The notes beneath the pieces were generated by a model. It ran no database searches, had not been told where the DNA came from, and worked only from the letters and a program-made list of their open reading frames with translations. A stretch of 64,000 bases of DNA. Origin: Parelaphostrongylus tenuis (taxonomy: Eukaryota; Nematoda; Chromadorea; Rhabditida; Metastrongylidae). Location of the stretch: the NCBI GenBank assembly GCA_019055375.1, contig JAHQIW010000004.1, forward strand, positions 1 to 64,000. Reading direction: 5' to 3'. Positions 46,814 to 57,176 of the stretch are shown piece after piece. Within the stretch, counting starts at the first letter, position 1; every line of letters starts with the position of its first letter. The translations under genes and the position numbers were made by a program.

Positions 46814-46828
46814 CTCAAACTTGGGTAA
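46814..46828 (-). other. 15-base match to the 3' part of nematode SL1
   Basis: The minus strand reads TTACCCAAGTTTGAG, identical to the last 15 of the 22 bases of the nematode spliced leader SL1 as I remember it. It is followed by AGCC, not by the GT donor expected in an SL RNA gene, so it is not an SL RNA locus. It could be the trace of a reverse-transcribed trans-spliced message, or chance. Confidence 0.5.
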
Positions 46829-46852
46829 ATGCACTATGTAAGAACCTCATTA

Positions 46853-46920
46853 TCGTGGAGATTCAATGGTTGAATACTCGCCTGTCACGCGAGAGATCCG
46901 GATTCGATTCTTCGGTCAAT
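46853..46920 (+). pseudogene. tRNA-Asp(GTC)-like pseudogene
   Basis: A D-arm (ATTC..GAAT), a perfect five-pair anticodon stem CTCGC / GCGAG with loop CTGTCAC (anticodon GTC, T33 present) and a T-arm-like CCGGATTCGATTCTTCGG with one extra loop base. Acceptor ends do not pair, so it is not a working tRNA gene. It sits in the centre of the 45768-47352 element. Confidence 0.65.
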
Positions 46921-47352
46921 ATCTCAGAAATATTGGTAGATTTCTAGTAATTTCTAGTGAAAGAAGATTACGCTTTATAATCGGAGTAGTTAGTCAATGT
47001 TTGTTTGGACTTCCACGGATTCGCTGGTATTTATATGTGGAATTTTAATTTTGGCGTCACTCTGTCACCACAAAAAGATAGAATAGTACTGATCGGTTTT
47101 CTGTAAAAGTAGTTTTAGCAAAAAAAAGAAGCACTTAGTTGTCCTGAAAATCTCTTTTTGATATGAAGGCCATATCGACGGGAAAGCGGAGCATCGAACT
47201 TTTTTACCACATTTCTATCGACAATGTTCTGGAGTTGCAACTTAAAACACCTTTTTGAAATGTACAACTTCTACAAAAAACTTATCCGGTGATATTTTCA
47301 GTATTCACCTGGAAACGGGGTGGAAAGAGAGTGCACTGAACAATCTGAGGGT

Positions 47353-47640
47353 GCTCTGCGTCACAAGCGAGGTGAATGGTTCAATCTCACGCTCATGGCT
47401 CACCAAGCTATCCATCCCTCCGGGCTTGGTAAATTGGTACCAGACTGGTCTCAGACTTGTGTGGGAGGATAAACATCACTGACTCGGTACGGTACAGCTG
47501 GAGTCCACCGCGAGTCATTGTAAAGGCTAGATGTGCATTCAATCACTCAGACGAAGTTAAAAATTGAAGACAAATGCATGTCGTATCTCTCGTGGATTGA
47601 TCAACACCAAGAGCGCTATCCTTTTTTTATCCGTGTCATA
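47353..47640 (+). repeat. SINE-A, 5'-truncated
   Basis: Begins within the head (GTGCTCTGCGTCACAAGCGA), directly at the edge of the preceding element. It has a B box GGTTCAATCTCACGCTC, CTCACCAAGCTATCCATCCC, GGTACCAGACTGGTCTCAGA, GAGTCATTGTAAAGGC, GCATGTCGTATCTCTC and GATCAACACCAAGAGCGC, ending in a T-run. Confidence 0.85.
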
Positions 47641-48884
47641 GTGCTGGAGTTCTTTTTTTCGTTCTATGGCTATTGTGTGATATATGGAAAGGTAATAAAG
47701 GAATTACATTTTTATTTGAGTGCCATCTGGGCATTTCACGTGAGTTATTGTTAGTGTTTACCGACAACCAGTATGAATACTGATTCACAAACAGTACATT
47801 GATGACGCAGGCATAGGAGGCTCTTCGAAGGTAAACTGGGTTCTTTTCTATTGTAAGGCGACAGATAAACATTCGACCTCATTCGCTAAATAAGAACTTC
47901 CCATAAACGTTTTAATGGCAATTCGAAAGCTTATATCTCTGGTCAGAGCCATTCATGCCCGGCTTTATGAAAACATCTCTTTATAACGCTGCAACATTCA
48001 AAATAAAATCATATGTCAAATCGGCTGCACAAATCAGCTGTTATTCCGCTGTAAACACCAAAAGCACGTAAAGAAATTGTTTTAGTTATGAGGTCATGCG
48101 TTTAATCTGGAGTTTCTTTCAAAGCGGCGAAGCAATACCCAATGAAATAACAAACATTGCACATCCTCAAAGCGCCAATCGCTCGATCGTGGCAGAACGA
48201 TCCATCGAATCTGCCACCACTAGACCATCCGATGACGAAATTGCTCGTGAGCAAACAAGCCGAATCTGTGAAAATCTTATTTTACCTGCTACAGTACAGA
48301 GGAACGCTCTCTTTAGAAAATAGCCATAATGTTCAAATTCTTGAATCTGACGCTATCGAATATTCATTAAAAGTCGAGAAAACAACTTTGAAAGGCTTTT
48401 TGAAAATCGGCTACGTGAGACTGTAGCTGAAGCCTCAAGCTTTTAAATGGTTGCTGACACTCCTATCAAAAGCTTTGGTCCAGTGGATGGGATTGGTTTT
48501 TCATTTGTTGCCTTATAATAGACAGGAAACGTGAAAATAAGAAAGTTGACTGTCTAGAGAACTTTATGAATATTACGTTTTGCTCGTCACTGAGATGATG
48601 AGGACAGGAGTGGTCGAGACGGTCAGAGACGGTGGGCTATCTGCCAAACATTTCCAGAAATTCTCTGAATGAGCGTCATTTCTCAAAGCAAAAATATCGA
48701 ACTTCGTCCAAAATTTTAGAGATTTGAATGACCACTACTAAATATATAGAACCCCGCACAATCAAACATCAGTCTGCATTACTAGATGGCAACGTCTACA
48801 AAAACCTCCTTTCCTGCGTAGTTGCCTCGGAACAGCGCAGAAATTCGCAGTGAACGCTCAAAACACTATTTAAAGGAAAATTTA
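47641..48884. other. No recognisable gene
   Basis: Two overlapping plus-strand open frames at 48096-48426 have no recognisable motifs and no splice context that I can defend. Confidence 0.4.
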
Positions 48885-49440
48885 GCATATGCCAAAGAGT
48901 CATTTTTGAGCCACGCATGTCATGTGGCTCGTTAAAGATGGGCTGACTTATAGAGCCCTAGACACGTGTTTCGATCTTGCGATCTCGTCAGTCGGGCAGT
49001 TACCCTTTCTTGTCTTTTGCCAATCCTGTGTGGGTGCTCCAGCCCCAACACTAAGAGTGAGCGACGACGAACGTTTTACACTCTATGTCCAGTGAAATTA
49101 TCACCGAAAACAGAGTGTTGTACACATGATTACTCTTGGCTAGTACATTTAATATATCACATCATTCGTTTCGAATGTTTACTTAAGACCACAGTTCAAA
49201 TAGAGTAAAAACGTTCGTCGTCGCTACTGTTATTGTGTGGAAGGGGCACCCACAGAGATTAGCAAAATATGACAATGGGTAACTTCCCGGCTGACGAGAT
49301 CGTAAGATCGAAACACGTGTACCGGGGTGTATAAGTCAGCCCATCTTTAACACACCACATGACATGCGTAGGTCAAAAATGTTTTTTTGGCATATTGAAA
49401 TTTGAGCTGTGGATTTAAGAAAACACTCAAAACGAATTAT
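48885..49440. mobile_element. MITE-P, diverged copy
   Basis: Left arm GCATGTCATGTGGCTCGTTA, GACACGTGTTTCGATCTTGC, ATCTCGTCAGTCGGGCAG; right arm CTGACGAGATCGTAAGATCG, AAACACGTGTACCGGG, ACACACCACATGACATGCGT in inverse order. The right end is AAACACTCAAAACGAATTAT. The centre between 49090 and 49210 is not paired. Confidence 0.75.
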
Positions 49441-50584
49441 ATACTTCAGCATAAGCCTGTACTATTTGCGAAACTTTAAACGAACAATATTATCGTGGTA
49501 TTATGTTGAAATCCTACTTGTCTACTCTCAGGCATTATGGATACGAGGAAATAAACTGAATACGAGAAGTGTTGGAACCCGCACATGTGATATTGGGTCA
49601 TTCAATTAAAAAAAAAGTTATCTATTTGAGTCGACAGTACCACAGTTGTTTCTATTTATAGACACAAAAAAACTTCACACTTTCTGAAAAAGACTCTTTG
49701 CTTTCATAAGTTACAGATAAGACAACCGCAGGACAGTTCGTTTGAATAGATCGAGAAGCATGAGTATACTTATAGCTGATCTATTTGATAGAGATACTGA
49801 GCTCTTTCTTAATTAGATAATCTTCGAAACGGAAATTAAAAAGACAGTAAAACAGTTAAAAATATCAGACAATGAAATAGACTAGGAGACTGCTAGACAG
49901 CGTTCAAATAGTTCGTCAAATGGTTATCAAGGAACTGGAAGAAAAAAGAGACAGGTGGTTAGACACAGTTTACACAACTACAAAATTAGACATTTCAGCA
50001 ATTTTACAGATGGGCAAACAGTTATGCAATTATTTGGTGAAACGCTAAACAGAAAGCGACGGACAAATAGGAAATTAGATAATTATACATTTAGGCATTC
50101 AAACAATTAGCTAGGAGACTGCAAGAAGTGCCCATACTATAAATTTTGACGACGGGTCCTTTGAAATAATAGGCACTCTCACTGGTTTTGGCTTTAGAAA
50201 AATAAACATTAAATATATCAACCAGAGGTAATTAGAGAGTGCCTAAGAGCAAAATTCAAAGTATGCGCCCTCATCCTGGACACATTTCTTCTATCTCGCA
50301 GTCAACAAATTAATACCGCTTCATGCAGAATTATCTGCGCTTTATTTTGGTAGCAAATTAATTCATACTTACCACATTGTGGCCGCTCAGAGAAGCTTTT
50401 ATCACATATTGCTGCTCAACGACTACGAATTGGGACGCGATGAATAGAACGTTTTCACATCGACCGTGCATTGCATCAAGGATTCGTGTTCACATAAACA
50501 TCGCTACTGTTTCTTGCTAAGTTTGGAGTGGACAACACCAACTTAAAGAACCAGCTGTTCTCGGACGTTCCACGCTAAAGTTGA
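49441..50584. other. No recognisable gene
   Basis: AT-rich sequence with repeated GACAGTTAGAC-like phrases (AGACAG, TTAGAC) between 49720 and 50110, but no clear unit. No gene is supportable. Confidence 0.4.
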
Positions 50585-51030
50585 TCGAAAGGCCTACGCA
50601 TTTTGGGACCGGACTGGGCCTACTCGTTGAGATTTGCTGCCAGTCAGAGAAACAAGCAACGCCAAGCGCTACTGTCAGCACCTCGATCGCCGCAATGGGG
50701 CAGTGCCAAGTTGACATCGCTGCAAGCTCATCCTGCTTCAGGACAACGCAGGGTCGTATGTTGCCAAATCGACAAAGAAGAAGTTGACCCAACTAAGCTG
50801 GGAGCTGCTAGATCATTGACTATACAGTCCTGACTTGTCTCTGACTGACTATCACCTTTGCCAGTCGCTGGAGTACTTCCTCAACAAGATATTCCGAGAA
50901 ATTAATCATTCGCGTAGAGGACTGACAACTCTGCTTGAAATGAAGGATGACGAGATCTATGAGCACGATACTGATTTGTTGTCCGGAGGAAGTCAGAAAT
51001 GCGATCAGGCGAATAGGGCACTTTTAAATA
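50585..51030 (+). pseudogene. Mariner transposase C-terminal half, decayed
   Basis: One frame reads AYAFWDRTGPTR, then DLLPVRETSNAKRYCQHLDR, ILLQDNAGSYVAKSTKKKL (with the HDNA-type aspartate context), SWELLDH, LYSPDLSLTDYHLCQSLEYF, and DEIYEHDTDLLSG, QKCDQANRALL. This order follows the mariner DD34D transposase from the second aspartate region to the C-terminus. At least three in-frame stops interrupt it, and the N-terminal part and terminal repeats are not seen. Confidence 0.8.
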
Positions 51031-51774
51031 ATGTTTTCAAGCAACTTTTACTACATCAGTTAACAAGTTTGGTATATTCAGTATAAGCACTGTATAATCA
51101 AAATGCCATCACTAGATTCCGTTTTCATCACTATGTAATAACTCATATGCCCTCAATAGAATTGTCAGCGGAATTTAATACTTTGGTGGCGGAGCGTACT
51201 CAGTAAGGCTATAATCAGCCTGCGACCACCTTTAACAGATTCAGCCTCATATATAATCAACCTAATCCTTTGGCATTCACAATACAATATTTTCACCCAC
51301 TGGATTCCACCTCGGTGCTTGTCTTCCGGGCGAACGTGGCACCGTATATATGTGCTCCATCGCTTAATCATGCCCCGTAAATCATCGTTGACCATATCGG
51401 TATATCATAATCATTTCCTTCATGTTACAATGCACCTCATCAATTGCCATAAGCATTCCATGATAATTTTGCGAGACGATATGCTGCTATTATGTACATA
51501 TTATATTAGTAATATTGTTACCAAAATGGTAATGTATGTATATTTAGGTTGCTTGGTATTATCAGTAGTAGAGGATTTGCTCCTAGTACTTTTGTCCATT
51601 AAAAGACATGAGTGGCAACATGTCAGTCGATCAAAAAGTCCAAAATTCATCTTGTAGAACCCGGAGGTTCAACTCGCAACCTTAAACAGCAAACTCGCTA
51701 CCTGGACAGCAGCACGAAGATTATTTGGCTATCGATCAACTTAACCACAAATAATCCAGGGACTTTCTACGCTG

Positions 51775-51900
51775 AATCTTCAGCAATTTAGAGCATTGGC
51801 CGTGAACCTTCATCACATTTGCTTCATTGCCCGCGAACATTCACCACATTTAGTACATTAGCAGAGACCTCCACCGCACTTGGTGGATTGACCAATTCGA
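51775..51900 (+). repeat. Degenerate minisatellite, about 31 bp unit
   Basis: About four units of the type GAACCTTCATCACATTT followed by CATTGCCCG. The matching place in copy 1 is 18370-18480. Confidence 0.65.
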
Positions 51901-52363
51901 ATGAGGATACCAGTGATCCTTCACCACAGTGATTTCCTTTGCTTTCCCGAACGAGTTAAACATTCTCAAATTTTTGAAGCTTATCGGAAGATCTCTGGAA
52001 TATTGCGTCTATTTTTGCTTTCGCAACATCATGACTGCAACCTCGATATTGTCACCATTGTGGCTTTGCACTCCATTTATAACTAGAAGAGTACGTTAAG
52101 GTAAGAAGATCTAGACTGAAGGTCGAAAAGACGACCAAGTGCAATACTAGTCTCGGATTTTGGCAAAGCTTTCATCACTGCATATTTTTGATGGCGTTTT
52201 GTTCAACATAAACGGAAATGATGAACGCCACATTCTCAATAGCTCTTATGATGTTTGTGCTACTGCGATAATCCATGACAATATTCATAAAGTACGCCAT
52301 CGACGAACAAAAGTCGGCTTTCCAAATACAACAAATTGAGAGCAATTGACTAAGTTCGGGATA

Positions 52364-52739
52364 CCTTTATTTCGAATGCTTTGTTTAGACCAAGCTCAAA
52401 TTTCAATAGATCCTTCCATTATTATTTGAGCCGACTTGTCATGTGGTCTGGTAAGGGCTCTTGTACAGCCCGATATATAAAGGTATAATTATGATAAAAG
52501 TACCAGCCAAAGAGCACTCGAGTGCGCAACACTCTGTGTTAGGTAAAGATTTCACTTTACATAGAGTGTAAAACGTACGTCGTCGATGACTCTCTATAAG
52601 GAGTGTAAGGCTCTCGAGAGAACTGACTATAAAAGATCGAAAGGCGACGGGTTCTGCCCGGCTAACAAGTCTGCAAGGACGAAACACGTGTATCGGGCCG
52701 TACAAGAGCCCTTACCAAGTTGGCCCAAATAATAATGTA
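52364..52739. mobile_element. MITE-P, 376 bp, with 11 bp target duplication
   Basis: Starts CCTTTATTTCGAATGC and ends ..CCCAAATAATAATGTA. AGTTCGGGATA is repeated on both sides (52353-52363 and 52740-52750). The inner arms carry TTGAGCCGACTTGTCATGTG, GTAAGGGCTCTTGTACAGCC and their reverse complements; the left arm is shortened compared with 26083. Copy 1 of the duplication has the empty site near 18935-18946, so insertion followed duplication. Confidence 0.85.
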
Positions 52740-54816
52740 AGTTCGGGATACTATGAGAGCTGCCGTCTTGCTTCTAAAGTCAAAAACCAGCAATGTGTTT
52801 TCCTTTTGAGGTTTTTTCAGATTCAACATTAACATCAAATTCTTTAACTGATAAGAAAAAAAGGTGATTTTGTTTCCCAATATTAAAATTCGCTGACTAA
52901 CTCCACAATCATTGATAAGTGAATGCGGAAGAAAAATGTCACATCGAAACTGTTCCTTGCTCAGCAGTTTCATTGAAACGACACGGAGCTGATTAGTGAG
53001 CAATATTTAGCACCATTCTCAAAAACAGCCGATAATTCATTAGCGTCCACTGTGCATCAAGTTTCTCTTTCATGGATAGAAATTATGTAGTATTTACGTC
53101 ATGAATCGAAGGACTTTTGCTAAAAAATTCTAAAATAAGAAAAATCTTTGCATTTTTTTGATCAGTAAATCAATTTTATTCCCGTGAAGGCGTCAATGCT
53201 TTTTGGAATCATTTTTGATTCTTCATCTATGAAACCTTGAGTGAATTGTTCTGCATAATATCAAACGCCAGCGTTCTTTTTTAAATAGTATTGCTGTGAA
53301 CTGATGAAGAACTTCTTGTACTATCTAATCGCTGAACTGTTGGCGTACAATTCAGTGGTCGCTGATATATTGATCACCGCATAGCTCGCTTAAACAGCTG
53401 AACTATAGTGTGAGACCAGGCCAGTCGCTGCACTGTGTTGTTTTATGATAAAAGCAACGATATCTGCCTCAGTACTTCCGTTTTATAAAACAATCACGAT
53501 TTACATGGAGGTGTAGGCTAGTGGTTATATTCCTAAATAGCTCTTTTTTTCCTGCAAGCAAATCAACTTGGTACAAACGCAGTATTCGTTGAGATCTATC
53601 CTATCCGACGAATGGAAAATTCATAAGTATCTACCACCTTGTTCTTTGCCGCATTACTTCGAAAGCTTAAGTTACGAAATGAGTTAAAGTGCTTATTACT
53701 AAAAAGCAGCATTTTGGATTTTTTGTATAATGCTTTCCGAAACATCTGCAAAAATGAGATAAAATTTTGAAGAGATTAGGACCATTCCACAAATGTAATG
53801 AGATTTTACTTCACGAAACGTGCAATAACAAATTTTGTTACATATCGTGGAAAACTGCGAGGAATTAACTATATTTCATGAACATTCATGCTAATGGGGA
53901 ACTTGGAACATTTGAAAGGCGATCAAGGAAGCCCCTGGCTCAGTGTGTCGCTAGCCACTTTCTCGACAACATTCAACTTTAGTTTCCATCTCGATGCAGT
54001 GCTAATCCTATGAAGTGCAGGATTATTGTACTGCACAACAACATTAATCCCTCCATGAATCGCTTCTTTAACAATCACTTCGACACAGCTTCCTGTTTTA
54101 TCTCTTATTTTGGGGATATTTAAAGCTATACCATTTACCACCTGTCTCTAAATTCCTCAAGAAATCTGCAGAAGTTCTTGACTTGACTGTCAGTTATCCT
54201 TTCTGTCACGAAAAAAGTCTTGATAAAACACTGAATACAATAAACGCAGTTCCTCATTACTAGAAATTTTGTTGCCAACAACTTTCCACATCAAACTTGT
54301 GCTTCATTTTTGTCATGCATTATATGCTTTCACAGATTTCCTCCCAAGAGCGCGGTTGAAATTTCGACGTTTTATGCACTGGTATTGTTCAGTTTATGGG
54401 ATTGTTGGAATTTTACGTCGTAGCATCAGAAATGAGAAGGCGGGAACCGTATGTAAACCGCGCCAAGCGGGCTCTTGCATTCACTGTAATTTCTGTCTAA
54501 GAGTCCTTATCCACATCGTTATTGCAATTAAGCATCTTGACATGGACTTACTTTCAATGACCGATTTCCGTGCACTTCGGATCAACAGCAAACACAGATC
54601 TTGCTTTGAGAGATTTTATTTCCAACTTAAACTAATGAAAGACCTCTAGAGGTCGTGGAAATTAACCGAACTTTTACACCGACATCGGTCACATATATGT
54701 GCTGACAGCCGTCGCTGCTTTCAAATGATCTGATGCAAGAAATCAAATCATTTTCACTCAACTCTACAGTATTTACTTATGCTTTTGAGACTTCAATAAA
54801 AGAACTTAGCGACATA

Positions 54817-56313
54817 ATGAGACTTGCGACCGACTTCTTTATGACTTCGGCGCTAGCGACTATCTCGACAGTGTTGGGTTGTGGAGTTCTACCAGCAGAT
54901 CAAGGTAATAAATAAAAGATCGTTATGATACTAATTCTCAGTATAGCAAGAGAGTTTACTTTGATTTTTCAAAATCAATGCTTTCATTAGTTTTTACAAG
55001 CTATCAGAATCCGAACCTTTTTCAGAAGGGACCTTGAATTTCAAATAAGGAAAAATGTCTTGAACATTATTAGTTAATCAGCATGGTTTTATTTTCGAAT
55101 AACTACCGCAAAAACTATAGAACTTCATTGCAGCAAGCACCAGGAGATTTATGGTCACTGGCTTAACGACTTTGCCGGTTAACATGGTTCACGGAGGATC
55201 CACAGTTCCAGCTCGAGTGCCTGATATTGCAACTAGCAACGCAAGTGCTCAGGGATTCGTGCAACGCCTTGTAATGCAAACGGTGAATCGAACTCTTAGA
55301 GTTCGAACAGATCAAAATTTTTTCGTGGAATCTGAATAGGCGTAGAAGCTCAGCTACGATATTTTTTGTTGACGTGCCAACCTCATAATGCCGACATGAC
55401 CTCCATAGTTTCACAGATGACAATTCAAGTCAAATCTTCAAGCTAGTAAAAAATTATTCTTCAGGTCCTCGACGTTCTCGAACGTCAAGGTCGTAGTGCA
55501 CTCCTACCTGATGCTGTAATCTCGGCCATTTTGGGTCAACTTACTGTTAACACTACATACGCACCAATGTTCTGCCAAGAAGTTCTTTTCGGTCTGTCAG
55601 ACATGACTAAGAGTGGGTTCTAATACAAGACACTTGAAAGTTTTGAGCAGAATATAGAAAGTACTGAAGGGCAAGGTTATTTGGTTGTTTTAAAAAAAAA
55701 CGCATAATTGTACACAAAATTCCTAGAAAATGACCTAGAGTATGTGGATACTGTCACAATGGTACCAAAAATAAAATCATTTAAATCGACGACATTTTTG
55801 AACAAGTTTTCTACTTCTTTTCTGATAATGAGTAACCAGTGTGCCAGGTGATGATTCAAAGTGTTGTAGAGTACAAAAGAATATGAATTTCCAAAACCTC
55901 TTTTTGCTTCACAATGCCTTTTGTTGTAGTAGAAAAAGTGTCTTTATAGAAAATTATAAGTTCCTTGCAGTTGACGATACGAAGCCACAGAACTGCATCA
56001 TTACCGGAAGTACTGTGACGGGAATTTGCACTAAAGCGATGGATCCTAATATGATGGGTTGCATGGCTGGCATGACAGCACCTATTGCTTCTGAACACTT
56101 GTCAATTTCGGGATCTCTCATGGTTTGAATTACTTTCTCTTCACATACAACTTTGTTCTGTTGAAAGGAATATCTGCCTAGACCACAAATATCATTATGG
56201 CGAATTGGTCAGATAGAATGTGGCAAGATGTAATGATCAGAGCTCTTCGAATGATGGCATTGCGTCCATTTGGATCGCACTTCTTCTCGTCATCGGTTAC
56301 TGTCGGAAACTAA
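54817..56313 (+). CDS. Nematode secreted protein of unknown function, five exons, 222 aa
   Basis: Exons 54817-54904, 55134-55282, 55465-55612, 55971-56122 and 56182-56313 join without frame break; all introns begin GT and end AG and are 59-358 bases. The start ATG was chosen because the next residues form a signal-peptide-like segment (MRLATDFFMTSALATISTVLG, cleavage perhaps before Cys22). The remaining protein has Cys116, Cys137, Cys148 and Cys159, three N-glycosylation sequons (Asn65, Asn108, Asn187), no other membrane segment, and a C-terminus with MANWSDRMW and ALRPFGSHFFSSSVTV. A conserved AG at 54768-54769, also present in copy 1, could be a trans-splice acceptor; AATAAA occurs at 56621. 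I do not recognise a named domain. It resembles an uncharacterised nematode-restricted family only from memory. Secretion is inferred; function unknown. A frame-shifted twin is at 20989. Confidence 0.85.
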
Positions 56314-57176
56314 ATTTGAACTTATTGATTGAAACAAACAAATCTTGACCGATGTTTGTTGTAGCATTGCAGCAGCAGTATTCTGGCAAATCATATGGGT
56401 GCTTATTAGTCAGAGTAATGCAGTATGTTACATTTAAGTGTACAATGGAATGAGTTCTTAGTGCGTTTCTTGAAAAAAGTGAAAAACTTGTAAATAAGAT
56501 CACCGAAATAACTTTTCTTCTCTCATAGTTAGCATAAAGCAGCTATCGTTGTTCTACAACAAGTTATTAAGAAAATAACTGGAGAATGTTTTGTGAGGAT
56601 GAAAACAACAGAAGAATTAGAATAAAGTACTGGGATGGGATCATCTGCGAAAGCACTTCACAACTTTGAGTGAGAAAGAAGCTCTATCGCCAGTCGTGAA
56701 GTAGTTAAAATTTGAGAGCTATAGTTAATTGGACAACATTGTGAAGGAGTATTTCTATTTTTATGCGCTCAAATATTCAGAGTTCAATTTTGTTGGAATC
56801 AGGAAGAAACTTATGCTCTCAAAAAGAAGTTCATCATATTCATTATTGAAAAGGCTAACAGAGATGAAAATGGAAAAAAACGATTACCCTTCATAAAAAA
56901 TGAAAATGGGCTCTTTTCTGTAGCCCGGTATGGATGTTAGAAGATGGGATTCTTACTGGACAAAGATTTTCCATTGAGCTTTGAGCAACTTTTTCGAAGC
57001 TCAAATTTCGCAAAAGTCAAAACTGTATTTATTTTTGAGAAGGTGTTATTACAGTACTGTAGCACTGAAAACAGTATTTCACACAAGTTGCACCCTTTCC
57101 GTTTTTCGCACGTTATCGCTCGTATTTTTGCAGGACGAACTTTTTTATTAGATTGCTAGCAATTATTAGATAGCTT

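Larger units (their letters stand above)
45768..47352. mobile_element. 1.58 kb element with about 400 bp inverted repeats
   Basis: The left tip CCTCAGATTGATCAGTGCAC pairs with the right tip GTGCACTGAACAATCTGAGG. Arms 45768-46175 and about 46955-47352 match through GAAAATATCACCGGATAAG, ACAACTAAGTGCTTCTTTTT, GGTGACAGAGTGGCGCC and GAATCCGTGGAAGTC. The 780 bp centre contains an SL1-like sequence (46814-46828) and a tRNA-Asp-like sequence (46853-46920), but no transposase. It abuts a SINE-A on the right. No target duplication is clear. Confidence 0.75.

Noticed and set aside
46814..46828. Spliced-leader RNA gene
   Set aside because: Only 15 bases match and the donor GT and following SL RNA body are absent.
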